Below are positions 25,131 through 33,558 of a stretch of DNA of 64,000 nucleotides, in pieces. The stretch's first letter is position 1; the number at the start of each line of letters is the position of its first letter. The notes beneath the pieces are model-generated. The model searched no databases. It saw only the letters and a program-made list of their open reading frames with translations, and was not told the DNA's origin. The translations under genes were made by a program, and so were the position numbers. Origin of the DNA: Natrinema sp. HArc-T2 (GTDB taxonomy: Archaea > Halobacteriota > Halobacteria > Halobacteriales > Natrialbaceae); NCBI RefSeq assembly GCF_041821085.1, contig NZ_JBGUAZ010000003.1:434001-498000 (forward strand). The letters are read 5' to 3'.

Positions 25131-25232
25131 GCCCCGGAGTTAGTAACACCGTATGATAAATCCGTGGGTCCGCGTTGCACGGCGGATTCGAATGAGAAGC
25201 TTAAAGAAATAGACGCCACTACTCCTAATTGA

Positions 25233-25383
25233 GCCCGGGTGGCTTAGCTGGACATAGCGCCGCACTCATAGGGTTCAGAGATTCGGTGCGGTTTCGCCTT
25301 GGAAGCCTCCGTGTCCCTCGAGGACTGCCGAGCCTCGAACCTGGGACATGCGGAGATCGAGGGTTCGGAGCCCTCCCCGGGCA
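25233..25383 (+). tRNA. tRNA-Met (CAT, elongator) with intron
   Basis: Acceptor GCCCGGG pairs with CCCGGGC, discriminator A at 25383. T arm GAGGG-TTCGGAG-CCCTC is intact. The anticodon stem CCGCA/TGCGG closes the loop CTCATA-A, giving anticodon CAT. The loop is interrupted after position 37 by an intron at 25271-25347 (77 bases), the standard archaeal site cut by the splicing endonuclease at a bulge-helix-bulge. Exons are 25233-25270 and 25348-25383. A split elongator tRNA-Met is usual in haloarchaea. CCA is not encoded. Confidence 0.95.
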
Positions 25384-25582
25384 TTTTCCACAACGTTACA
25401 ACTCGAGGGCAGTGACGACCCCGTCACTGCTCCCAAATCCCGCTACCTGCTGTGTGACCTGTCTGTCCGTGGTTGTCGAACCGCCGGGTGCGATTTCCGG
25501 CGAAGACGGCATTTGAGACTCAACACTGACTCCAAGCACGCGTTGACGGTTCGCCAACCGGATGTGAGAACGAATCGAACAG

Positions 25583-26680
25583 TCAGCTTCGCTCTTCTTC
25601 AGAGATGCGCCACCGACTCTCGACGTCAGTCGGGCTCTCGTCGGTCGCGAGGGGGACGGTCTCGTACAACTGCTCGAGATGGTCCATGGTGTAGTCGACC
25701 GCATACCGTTCGACGCCGGCTCTGGTGTCGCGGTCGGTTGCCAGACACGTCTCGATGGCCTCGACCATCGACTCGCGGTCGCCGTAGGTGAACCGTTCGC
25801 CGTTGTCGGGTCTGATGGTCCGGTCGAACGGCGCGACATCGGCGGCGGCGACGGGTGTCCCACAGGCGTTAGCCTCGAGCGTCGAGAGGCCGAGGGTGTC
25901 GGCAGTCGAAGCGGTGACGAACGTATCGATCGAGGAGTAGAAGACGGGGAGCTCTTCGCGGGGGAGAAAGCCCCGGATGTCGACGTTGTCCGGAGCGTTC
26001 TTCTCGAGACACTCGCGATAGGGGCCGTCACCGACGATGACGAAGTCGTACTGCGGCAGCGCCTCGGCGGCCCGCAGGATCTCGCTGACGTTTTTCTCCA
26101 TGCTGAGCCGACCGCTGTAGCCGACGACCGTCCGATCGGGGTACCAGTCTTCTGCAGTTGGCTGGAAAAAGTCCATATCGATACCCACCGGCAACTGGAC
26201 GTGTTCGACGTCGCGGTCGATCCGCTCGGTCGAGGCGGTGACGATATCGAAACTCCCGAGGAAGCTGTTCTCGACCGGCACGTAGAGATTCGAGAGTAGC
26301 CCCGCGACCGACTCGAGTTTGATGCTCTGGTGGAAGTACTCCTCGAGTGGCGTGTGGTGGGTGTAGATCGCCGGCAAGTCGTGTTTCCAGGCGTAGTACC
26401 GGCCGAGGATTCCGATGGGGGCGGGTCCGTGACAGTGGACGACATCGAGGTCGGGCAGCGTCGATGGCCGCCGGGTCAGCGGAATCCGATAGCCGGCATA
26501 GAAGGGGTTCGGCATCGAGGTCACCGGAACCTCGCGGTCGCCGGGTTCGTAGTCGCCATCGGGGTAGATGACGTACACCTCGTGCCCTTTCCGCTCCAAT
26601 TCCTCGCGCCAGAGTTTGATCGTATACGTTACGCCATCGATCTCGGGAAAGTAGCTGTCCGTAAAGAATCCAATCTTCAT
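25583..26680 (-). CDS. GT4 family glycosyltransferase (surface glycan locus)
   Basis: A 365-residue GT-B glycosyltransferase. The N-terminal domain opens MKIGFFTDSYFPEIDGVTY and has DLDVVHCHGPAPIG; the C-terminal nucleotide-sugar domain shows VVGYSGRLSMEKNVSEIL and STADTLGLSTLEANACGTPV (the E(x7)E region with the first Glu replaced). Such enzymes add hexoses to lipids or glycans at the cytoplasmic face. The start ATG directly abuts the stop of the upstream glycosyltransferase gene (26681), so they are cotranscribed. Confidence 0.92.
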   Translation of the reverse strand: MKIGFFTDSYFPEIDGVTYTIKLWREELERKGHEVYVIYPDGDYEPGDREVPVTSMPNPFYAGYRIPLTRRPSTLPDLDVVHCHGPAPIGILGRYYAWKHDLPAIYTHHTPLEEYFHQSIKLESVAGLLSNLYVPVENSFLGSFDIVTASTERIDRDVEHVQLPVGIDMDFFQPTAEDWYPDRTVVGYSGRLSMEKNVSEILRAAEALPQYDFVIVGDGPYRECLEKNAPDNVDIRGFLPREELPVFYSSIDTFVTASTADTLGLSTLEANACGTPVAAADVAPFDRTIRPDNGERFTYGDRESMVEAIETCLATDRDTRAGVERYAVDYTMDHLEQLYETVPLATDESPTDVESRWRISEEERS

Positions 26681-27664
26681 TCAGACCACCTCCTCGTACA
26701 ACGACTGATACTGGTTCGCGACCGCTTCGAGCGAAAATTCCTCGCTGCGGGCGACCGCGTTCGATCCGAGTTGCTCTCGAAGCGCCGGATCGCGGAGTCG
26801 CTCGAGGGCTGCCTCGAAGCCGTCGACGCCGTTTTCCGCGACTTTCAGGCAGTCCTCGCCGTCCTCGAGCCACGAGAACGTCTCGATGTCGCGGACGAGA
26901 AGCGGTTTGCCGGCGGCCATCGCCTCGAGCAATGCGATCCCCTCGTTTTCCTCGTGGGTCGGAAAACAGAAGATGTCGCCCGCGGCGTACGCACCGCGGA
27001 TGTCGTCGACGTAGCCGGTGAACGTACAGTTCTCCGGGGCGTTCTCGATCAGCGCCGTCGTCTCTCGCCCCTTCAGGGAGAGATCCAGCGGCCCGAACCA
27101 GGCGAAATCTAGGTCCGGCAGCCGGCGGGCCAGTTCGACGAACGTTTTGAGTCCCTTGCGCTTGATGACGTGACCGACGAGGAAGACGGTCGGTGACTCG
27201 AGGTCGTACCGATCACGATACTCGTCTTCGAGCGATTCGAACCCCGCGAGTTTCGACCGGTCGACGCCGTTCGAGACGACCGTCGTCGGCACATCGGTGT
27301 ACGTCTCGATCAGGTCCAGATTGTACTCCGAGGGGCAGACGAGCGCGTCGGCCAACCCGTAGGCCCACTCGAGATACGGCTTGAGCGGCTTCGCGAGGGC
27401 GTTCGTGAACCGAAAGCTGTCGCCGAAGTCCTCGGCGGTTACGTGTGTGTTCGCGACGACGGGCACTCCCTTCGATCGCGCCTGCCGTGCGTACCAGACC
27501 GAGCGCGGCCCCATGAGGTTACAGTGGAAGACGTCGGCCTCGAGCGTCGGCTCTGTCGTGTAGGTCAGGTCGAGCCGATCGAGCATCTTCCGCTGGTGGA
27601 CGACCGACTCGTGGATGCCGCCAGTGACGTGGGATTCGAGTTCGAAGTAGTGACTGATTTTCAT
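26681..27664 (-). CDS. GT4 family glycosyltransferase, upstream partner
   Basis: A 327-residue GT-B glycosyltransferase with the short N-terminal domain MKISHYFELESHVTGGIHES and DVFHCNLMGP, and a C-terminal domain with VFLVGHVIKRKGLKTFVEL and THEENEGIALLEAMAAGKPL, a full E(x7)E motif. It lies at the start of a two-gene glycosyltransferase unit; the two enzymes differ enough that they probably add successive sugars. Acceptor and sugar are unknown. Confidence 0.92.
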   Translation of the reverse strand: MKISHYFELESHVTGGIHESVVHQRKMLDRLDLTYTTEPTLEADVFHCNLMGPRSVWYARQARSKGVPVVANTHVTAEDFGDSFRFTNALAKPLKPYLEWAYGLADALVCPSEYNLDLIETYTDVPTTVVSNGVDRSKLAGFESLEDEYRDRYDLESPTVFLVGHVIKRKGLKTFVELARRLPDLDFAWFGPLDLSLKGRETTALIENAPENCTFTGYVDDIRGAYAAGDIFCFPTHEENEGIALLEAMAAGKPLLVRDIETFSWLEDGEDCLKVAENGVDGFEAALERLRDPALREQLGSNAVARSEEFSLEAVANQYQSLYEEVV

Positions 27665-27766
27665 ACCGGACCCCCTTCCTCAGTCGGACATGTTACTGCT
27701 GTCGCCGTGTGTTCGCAACGAGACAGTGGCGATCGGCGCGGTCGCTGCGGGTCGAGTGCAACAGTC

Positions 27767-28627
27767 TCACTCGACTTCGAGCCACGGCACTTCCATGAGC
27801 GCCGGGATGTACGTCTCGATGTGGTGTTCCCAGACACCCTCCTCGCCGAAGGCCTCGCCGTGGTCTGCAGTCACGATGACGGTGCCGTCGAGGTCGTCGA
27901 CGAGGTCGGCGACAGACTCAAGGGCGATCCGCAGGTTCTCCTCGTAGAGGGCCATCGCCGCCTCCCGGGTGCCGTTCGTGACGACCTCGGTGGGATCGAG
28001 CTCGAGCCACAGCCCCGCCTTCTGTGCGAGTTCGCTGCCCTCGAGTTTGTCCTCGACTTTCGGGCGGATCGTATCGCCGAGTGATGCGAGTGCACCGCCG
28101 CCACCGTCCTCGCTTTGCTCGGCTTCCTCCTGTTTTCGAATTCCTTTCTGGATCTGTTTGAGCTTCTGGCCCTTGCCGCGTGCGAGATAAGGTGCGTGGG
28201 GCTGCATATAGTGGAGCACCGTCCGGTCGGCTTCCTCGACAGCGCCCTGATTGTTGTAGAACGCCTCCGCGATGCCGTCCGGCGGCACCGTGCCGAGATC
28301 GTCGTCCCAGCCCGATTTCCACACGTCGAAGACGTTGCTGATGTGATTCGAAGCCGACCACTCGTAGTCACAGCTGGCCCCCCACTTGAGTTCGTTCAAC
28401 GGAATGCCGAGGTCGTTGATAAACGGGTTCCCCGAGAAGTACGCGAGATCGTGTTCCTCGGTGAAGGTTCGATAGGCCCACTCCGGCGTCGACGAGCCGA
28501 CGCTCCGGCGCTTTTCCAGCGTCCCGTCGAGATACTCGTCGTAGACCTCGCTGAACACGTCGTACCGACACGCATCCAGCACGAGACAGTAGTCCCACTC
28601 CGACTCGAGGAAGTGCTGGTCGTCCAT
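27767..28627 (-). CDS. Alkaline-phosphatase-superfamily (sulfatase-like) hydrolase
   Basis: A 286-residue cytosolic-looking enzyme of the alkaline phosphatase fold. LVLDACRYDVFSE (metal Asp followed by Cys at the nucleophile position), HYMQPHAPYL and the C-terminal VTADHGEAF supply the two-metal site residues. The fold is shared by phosphatases, sulfatases and phospho-transferases; in glycan loci such proteins add or remove phosphate or sulfate or phosphoglycerol. It is shorter than typical sulfatases. It lies 102 bases upstream of the glycosyltransferases on the same strand. Confidence 0.85.
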   Translation of the reverse strand: MDDQHFLESEWDYCLVLDACRYDVFSEVYDEYLDGTLEKRRSVGSSTPEWAYRTFTEEHDLAYFSGNPFINDLGIPLNELKWGASCDYEWSASNHISNVFDVWKSGWDDDLGTVPPDGIAEAFYNNQGAVEEADRTVLHYMQPHAPYLARGKGQKLKQIQKGIRKQEEAEQSEDGGGGALASLGDTIRPKVEDKLEGSELAQKAGLWLELDPTEVVTNGTREAAMALYEENLRIALESVADLVDDLDGTVIVTADHGEAFGEEGVWEHHIETYIPALMEVPWLEVE

Positions 28628-28758
28628 TAGTTGCGGCTATCTTTCGAGTCGACCTATGTATTCTTATTGGTTCCCGGAAAGTCACTCAAAACACGATTTT
28701 CGCGCCGGTCGCACCCTATACCGTCGGATGGCCCTCTTGCAGAATCGCCGTCGACGCG

Positions 28759-30336
28759 CTACTCGAGGTAGCCGAGTTCCCGAAGTCGGTCGCGAGTTTC
28801 TTCGTCGGCCTCCTCGAGAGCATCGGCCTCGTCGGCGTCGACGTCGGACGGATCGTCCCACGCGCCGCCGACGTTCGCTTCGAAGCGGGCGAGCGCTCGC
28901 TCGGTCGCGGCGACGACGTCGTCGTCTGCCGGATCGACCGGCGACTCCTCGTCGGGGTCCTCGTCGAGCCGATAGCCTTCGTCGGGAATCCGGTCCGCGC
29001 GGACGTATTTCGAATTCGTGCTCCGAGCGGCTCGCAGCCGCGAGTACGCGCGGTGGTCGTCGGGCAGGTCGATGCCGGCATCGCTGGCTTTCTCCTCTAA
29101 GTGGTGGAGTTCGATGACCGGCTGAGCGTACTCGACGAACGCGTAGTCGCCCGCGTCGTCGCCCTCGAGAACAGCCTGCTGACCGGCATCGGGATCGGCA
29201 GCCCCGTCGAAGGCGCGGTACTCGTCGGCGAGCAGCGAGCGTGTCGGATCACGAGCGACAGCACCGGCACCGTCGCCTGCCAGACCGACCGTCTCGGGAT
29301 CGACGTCCAGTGTGTCCAACACGGTGTGATAGCAGTCGAGCAACTCGACGAGGTCGTCACGACGGTCGGCCTCGAGGTCGGGGTGTTTGACCAGCAGCGG
29401 GACGTTGATGAGTTGGTCGTAGAGGGCGAACTCGTGGCCGTAGAGGTCGTGTTCGCCGTGGAGTTCGCCGTGGTCGGCACAGACGACGACGGTGGTTTCT
29501 TCCCACTGACCAGTTTCACGCAGCCAGCCGAACAGCCGACCGAGTTCGGCGTCCATGTGGGCGATTTCGGCGTCGTAGAGGCTGCGGATGGCCTCCCACT
29601 CGTCGTCGTCGATGTCACGTGCGCCGGAGTTGAACTCCTTGGAGTTCTGGCAGACCTCAGAGGGGTCGACGCCGGGTGCGAACTCCTCGCGGTACTCCTC
29701 GGGCGGGTAGTAGGGCAGGTGGGCGTCCATCAGGTTGACGAACGCGAACCAGCCGTCGTCGCTGTCGCTGTCGTCGATGAAGGACTTCGTGCGGTCGATT
29801 ACCGACGGCGTCTTCGAGTCGGCACCCTCGCCGCTGGCGAGTTTGGCGTGGGCCATCGCGCCGAGGTGGACGAGCTTCGACGCGAGTTCTCGGAGGTAGT
29901 CGTTGTCGTTGACCGCCTGCCACGCACTCGCCAGCGGCCCCGAGAGGACGTCACCGGGCAGCACCTCGAAAAACGAGTCCTGGGCATCGAACCCATCTGT
30001 GAGGCCCGTATAGGGGGTGATCCAGGCGTTCGAGGAGTAACACGCCGTGTCGTAGCCGGCCGCCGACAGAACCGACGCGAGCGTCGTATCGCCGTCAAGG
30101 TACGGACTTCCCTGATCCGCACCGTGCTGGCTCGGATACTGGCCGGTAAACAGTGAGGCGTGAACCGGCAGCGTCCACGGCGCGGGTGCGACCGCCGACT
30201 CGAAGACGGTCGCCTCCTCGGCGAACCGCGAGAGTGCCGGCGTCGTCGCCCGCTCGTATCCATATGGCTCGAGTCGATCCTTCCGGACCGTATCCAGAAC
30301 GACGAAAAGGACGTTCGACTGGCGAGTCCTGTCCAT
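28759..30336 (-). CDS. Sulfatase-fold enzyme with Thr at the nucleophile site
   Basis: A 525-residue protein starting MDRTRQSNVLFVVLDTVRKD, with the metal Asp (D15), APWTLPVHASLFTG (about 51-64) and VVVCADHGELHGEHDLYG. In true sulfatases the nucleophile is Cys or Ser within C/S-x-P-x-R; here the residue is Thr55 with T-L-P-V-H, so no formylglycine can form and it is more like a phosphodiesterase or phosphoglycerol transferase. The ATG at 30336 removes an upstream extension that is not protein-like. It is divergent from the flippase-like gene. Confidence 0.88.
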   Translation of the reverse strand: MDRTRQSNVLFVVLDTVRKDRLEPYGYERATTPALSRFAEEATVFESAVAPAPWTLPVHASLFTGQYPSQHGADQGSPYLDGDTTLASVLSAAGYDTACYSSNAWITPYTGLTDGFDAQDSFFEVLPGDVLSGPLASAWQAVNDNDYLRELASKLVHLGAMAHAKLASGEGADSKTPSVIDRTKSFIDDSDSDDGWFAFVNLMDAHLPYYPPEEYREEFAPGVDPSEVCQNSKEFNSGARDIDDDEWEAIRSLYDAEIAHMDAELGRLFGWLRETGQWEETTVVVCADHGELHGEHDLYGHEFALYDQLINVPLLVKHPDLEADRRDDLVELLDCYHTVLDTLDVDPETVGLAGDGAGAVARDPTRSLLADEYRAFDGAADPDAGQQAVLEGDDAGDYAFVEYAQPVIELHHLEEKASDAGIDLPDDHRAYSRLRAARSTNSKYVRADRIPDEGYRLDEDPDEESPVDPADDDVVAATERALARFEANVGGAWDDPSDVDADEADALEEADEETRDRLRELGYLE

Positions 30337-30450
30337 TACTGGCCACACTTCGCTCCACGCAAATAAATCGATTGAAGGGTCCGACGCAACGTGTTCTATC
30401 GAGTCGGTGCCGATCAGATGTTTCAAGTTTACTGACGATTCATATCCGCC

Positions 30451-31470
30451 ATGGACGAGCGAAATCGGCGGGCATTTCTCATCGGCATCGCCGGCGCGAT
30501 CGCGGCCTTCGCGATCTTGTTTTTCCTCGTCGGTGCCCGTGACGTTCTCGACTCGTTGCTGTCGGCGACGCCCTCCTTAGTCGTTGCGACGTTTGCACTC
30601 GCGCTTGGCTGGCTGGCCGCCTGGAGTCTCATGTTGCGGACTGTGTTAGTCGCGCTCGACATCGAAATCCCGATCGGCAAGTCGTTTCTCGTCTATGCGG
30701 GGGCCGTCTTCGCGAACAACGTCACTCCGTTCGGGCAGGCCGGCGGCGAACCGATCGCCGCGTTGCTAATCTCGAAGACCTCCGACGCTCGCTACGAGAC
30801 CAGCCTCGTCGGGATCGCGACCGTCGACGTCATCAACGTCGTCCCCTCGATCTCGCTGATCCTCGTGGGCGTCGGCTACTACGCGACCACCGCGGCGATC
30901 GGCCAGCGCCTCGAGACCGCCGTCGGCTCGGCAGTCGTATTGATCGGGGGAATCGTCATTGTGATGGCGCTCGTGTGGCGCTATCACCGGACGCTCGTCG
31001 ATCGACTTCCCGCCATCGTCGCCCCCCGAATCGCACGGCTCGGATTCGACCGGTTCGATTCCGAGACGCTCGAGGAAGACATCGCCGACCGCCTGGGACG
31101 GTTTTTCGAGAACATCGAACGCGTCGCGACGGATCGGTGGCGACTGGCCGCCGTCATCGGCCTATCACTGTGTGGGTGGCTCTTTCAGACGGCTGCGCTT
31201 ACGGTTGCGTTCGCCGCGATCGGGTACGATGTCTCGGCGTACGTTCTGCTCTTTGTCATCCCGCTTGCGAACCTCGCTGGTGCTGCGCCGCTGCCGGGTG
31301 GGCTCGGCAGTATCGAGGCCGCGTTCGTCACGTTGCTCGTGCCGACGACTGGTATCCCGGCGTCGGCAATCACCGCAGCCGTCCTCATCTTCCGTGGTGC
31401 GATCTACTGGATGCCGGTCCTGATCGGTGGCATGTCCGTGTCGGCGTTCGGCGTCCGAGCGGTACGATAA
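30451..31470 (+). CDS. Flippase-like LPG synthase TM domain protein
   Basis: A 339-residue membrane protein with about eight helices of the lysylphosphatidylglycerol-synthase transmembrane/UPF0104 family: AGAVFANNVTPFGQAGGEPIAALLI, LVGIATVDVINVVPSI, and GAAPLPGGLGSIEAAFVTLL, the family's signature Gly-rich loop. Haloarchaeal relatives include AglD-type proteins with glycosyltransferase partners, so a lipid-linked sugar flipping or synthesis role fits the adjacent glycosyltransferases. It starts 114 bases from the divergent sulfatase-fold gene. Confidence 0.88.
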   Translation: MDERNRRAFLIGIAGAIAAFAILFFLVGARDVLDSLLSATPSLVVATFALALGWLAAWSLMLRTVLVALDIEIPIGKSFLVYAGAVFANNVTPFGQAGGEPIAALLISKTSDARYETSLVGIATVDVINVVPSISLILVGVGYYATTAAIGQRLETAVGSAVVLIGGIVIVMALVWRYHRTLVDRLPAIVAPRIARLGFDRFDSETLEEDIADRLGRFFENIERVATDRWRLAAVIGLSLCGWLFQTAALTVAFAAIGYDVSAYVLLFVIPLANLAGAAPLPGGLGSIEAAFVTLLVPTTGIPASAITAAVLIFRGAIYWMPVLIGGMSVSAFGVRAVR

Positions 31471-31527
31471 TCGTCTGCTGGCCGACAGCGTCATTTTCGC
31501 CCGGCACTGATGGGTGGCCAACTGACC

Positions 31528-32022
31528 ATGTACCGGGAGGGACACTCCGGCTTCAACGCCTTGCTCTATGCGCCGGTTCTTCCCATCGTGAGCCACGTCT
31601 GGTCGCTCAGGTTGGCACTGGTCGGCGCGCTCGTGTCTGTCGGGGTCGCCAACATCCCTGACCTCGATCAGCCACTGCCACACATACGCCATCGTGGACC
31701 GACCCATACCGTTTGGTTTGCGATCCTCGTCGGGCTGGCTGCCGGCATTGGGACCGCGCTTCTCGTCCCAGAGTCGCCGGTAGCGTTCCAGTTTGGATTC
31801 CTCGTCGGCACCGGCGGCATCCTTGCCCACCTCGCCGGCGACGTCGTGACGCCGATGGGAATCAGCCCGTTCGCCCCGATCTGGCGGTATCACGTTACAC
31901 TCGAGTGGTTCAAATCCAAGAACAGCCGTATCAATCGGGCGTTGTTGCTCGTCGGTTCGGCGGCGCTGTTCGCGTCGCTGCTTGTGACGATTGGGCTGTC
32001 GGCGGTCGTTCCGGCGAGTTGA
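31528..32022 (+). CDS. YdjM-like metal-dependent membrane hydrolase
   Basis: A 164-residue membrane protein starting MYREGHSGFNALLYAP. Metal-site motifs: NIPDLDQPLPHIRHRGPTHT and GGILAHLAGDVVTPMGISPF. It is paralogous to the proteins at 19607 and 32074, sharing the HRGxTHT and D.lTPMGI blocks. The start at 31528 matches the paralogue start; an ATG-like codon 18 bases upstream is an alternative. It is convergent with its paralogue at 32074. Confidence 0.85.
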   Translation: MYREGHSGFNALLYAPVLPIVSHVWSLRLALVGALVSVGVANIPDLDQPLPHIRHRGPTHTVWFAILVGLAAGIGTALLVPESPVAFQFGFLVGTGGILAHLAGDVVTPMGISPFAPIWRYHVTLEWFKSKNSRINRALLLVGSAALFASLLVTIGLSAVVPAS

Positions 32023-32073
32023 TCGGTATCGGCCCCGTCGATCCGGAGTCACTCGGCTCTGGCTCCTCGAGGC

Positions 32074-32541
32074 TTAGACCGAACGCTGCTCGTTTGCGTC
32101 CCAGACGAGGAGCGCGAGCGACGCAGTCCAGAGTAAGACTGTCGCGGTCGGGCTATGGACCGGCAGTCCGGGGCTCCAACTCGTCCGAAGCGGGAACAGG
32201 AAGTCGATTCCCTTCGGCGAGAGTGAATCGATCGCGAGATGTGAACCGAGTGCCAGTCCGACGGCGAGCACGACGCGTCGACCGATCGTGGAAGTCTGCT
32301 GCCGCCCAACGGCGTACCCGCCAGCGACGACTGCCAGGGCGAACAGGGGCGTGTGGGTGATCCCGCGGTGAACGAACGGCCAGGCCCAGTCCGTTGGAAA
32401 GAGAAAGTCGGCGTCCGGAAGCAGTCCGAAGACGAGCCCGATCCACGGATCGGCGTCGGTGAGTCCGGCGACGAGGACGTAGCCGACGAATGCATGGGTC
32501 GCGAACGCACCGATCAGAAACACTGCACGCCCGATCTCCAT
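32074..32541 (-). CDS. YdjM-like metal-dependent membrane hydrolase, third copy
   Basis: A 155-residue membrane protein: GLLPDADFLFPTDW, FVHRGITHTPLF and GSHLAIDSLSPKGIDFLFP give the same Asp/His pattern as its two paralogues in this window. N-terminal MEIGRAVFLIGAFATH begins in a membrane helix, so no signal peptide is needed. It lies convergent with the copy at 31528, 51 bases apart, suggesting local duplication and inversion. Function is untested. Confidence 0.85.
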   Translation of the reverse strand: MEIGRAVFLIGAFATHAFVGYVLVAGLTDADPWIGLVFGLLPDADFLFPTDWAWPFVHRGITHTPLFALAVVAGGYAVGRQQTSTIGRRVVLAVGLALGSHLAIDSLSPKGIDFLFPLRTSWSPGLPVHSPTATVLLWTASLALLVWDANEQRSV

Positions 32542-32670
32542 CAGTAATCATTTCGGCTATTGGTACCACATAGCTTATGTTCTTCGAAGGCGGGAGCGAC
32601 GGATAGACAAACGACCATACCGGCCTGTGATGCGCTCGAGTCGGCACGCCACGACATCGATTCGCGACTG

Positions 32671-32752
32671 AAACGGACTCCTGTCAGTCAGTGCCAGTGC
32701 ACTCGCGACCCGCACTGCGGGCCCACCGAGACATCGTGGCAGCAGACCGTAT
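32671..32752. repeat. Palindromic element, family B copy 1
   Basis: Left end AAACGGACTCCTGTCAGTCA, right end in reverse complement ATACGGTCTGCTGCC. Central hairpin CCCGCACTGCGGG. It sits between two divergent genes, unlike most other copies. Confidence 0.7.
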
Positions 32753-32785
32753 GACGGCCTGCCGATCACCGGAAACGAATCAACA

Positions 32786-33343
32786 ATGCTTACATTCGGG
32801 ATGAACTACGCACAGGTTATGTATCCGTTGCAACTCGAGGGGACGCCGCCCTGGCTCGAGTCGATGCTAACGTCGGAGCTCGCGCTTGCAGTGTTCTTTG
32901 GTATCTGCGTCCTCGAGGGTGCGATGCTACTGCGATTTATGCCGAGCGAACTCGTCGTCCCGGCTGCACTGGCGCTGATCGGATCGTCGATGCCGAACGT
33001 GGTGGCGATCGTCGCCATTGCGGTCGCCGGCACGACGATCGGTCAGTTCGGCCTGTTCTGTCTCGTCCGCCGGGCTGGCCGGGAGTACGTCCTCCAAAAG
33101 CGCTGGTTTCCGGTCACCGAGTCACGACTCGAGCGGTTCGATGGCTGGTTTGATCGCTGGGGTGCGGTGGCCGTCGCGGTAAGCAATACGATGTTGTTCG
33201 TCCGCGGACTGTTGACCGTTCCGGCGGGACTCTCGGAGATGGACGGTCGCGCGTTCGTCGCGCTGTCGGCGATCGGCTCGCTCTCCTTTCAGTCGATTCT
33301 CGCGGCGCTGTACCTTCTCGGCGGGCACCTGCTGGCGTTGTAG
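32786..33343 (+). CDS. DedA family membrane protein
   Basis: A 185-residue protein with about five membrane helices. The DedA/VTT features are visible: a re-entrant-type segment FMPSELVVPAALALIG, GTTIGQFGLFCLVRRAGREYV, and the paired-Arg-type FVRGLLTVPAGLSEM loop. DedA proteins act as lipid scramblases or proton-coupled carriers and support membrane homeostasis. It may start at 32786 (MLTFGMNYAQ) or at the Met 15 bases later. It is a single gene. Confidence 0.85.
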   Translation: MLTFGMNYAQVMYPLQLEGTPPWLESMLTSELALAVFFGICVLEGAMLLRFMPSELVVPAALALIGSSMPNVVAIVAIAVAGTTIGQFGLFCLVRRAGREYVLQKRWFPVTESRLERFDGWFDRWGAVAVAVSNTMLFVRGLLTVPAGLSEMDGRAFVALSAIGSLSFQSILAALYLLGGHLLAL

Positions 33344-33558
33344 CGCCCGTCTTCGAACCGAGGTATCCGGACCGCTGTTGGGCTGCCACCGCAGACTCAT
33401 GATCAGTGACTTCGCACACGTTTCTACGGGTACTGGATCGAGTTACCGGCGCAACCGAACCGGCCTGCGGTTGCGTCGGCAACGACTGCAGGGATCGTCG
33501 AGTTCCTCCGAGATCAGAGAGTGAAAATACGGGAGCCTACTGAGGCGTGTCAATCCGG

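Noticed and set aside
25384..25582. Region after tRNA-Met considered as a possible integrated-element attachment site
   Set aside because: No duplicate of the tRNA 3' end, integrase gene or composition change was found downstream.
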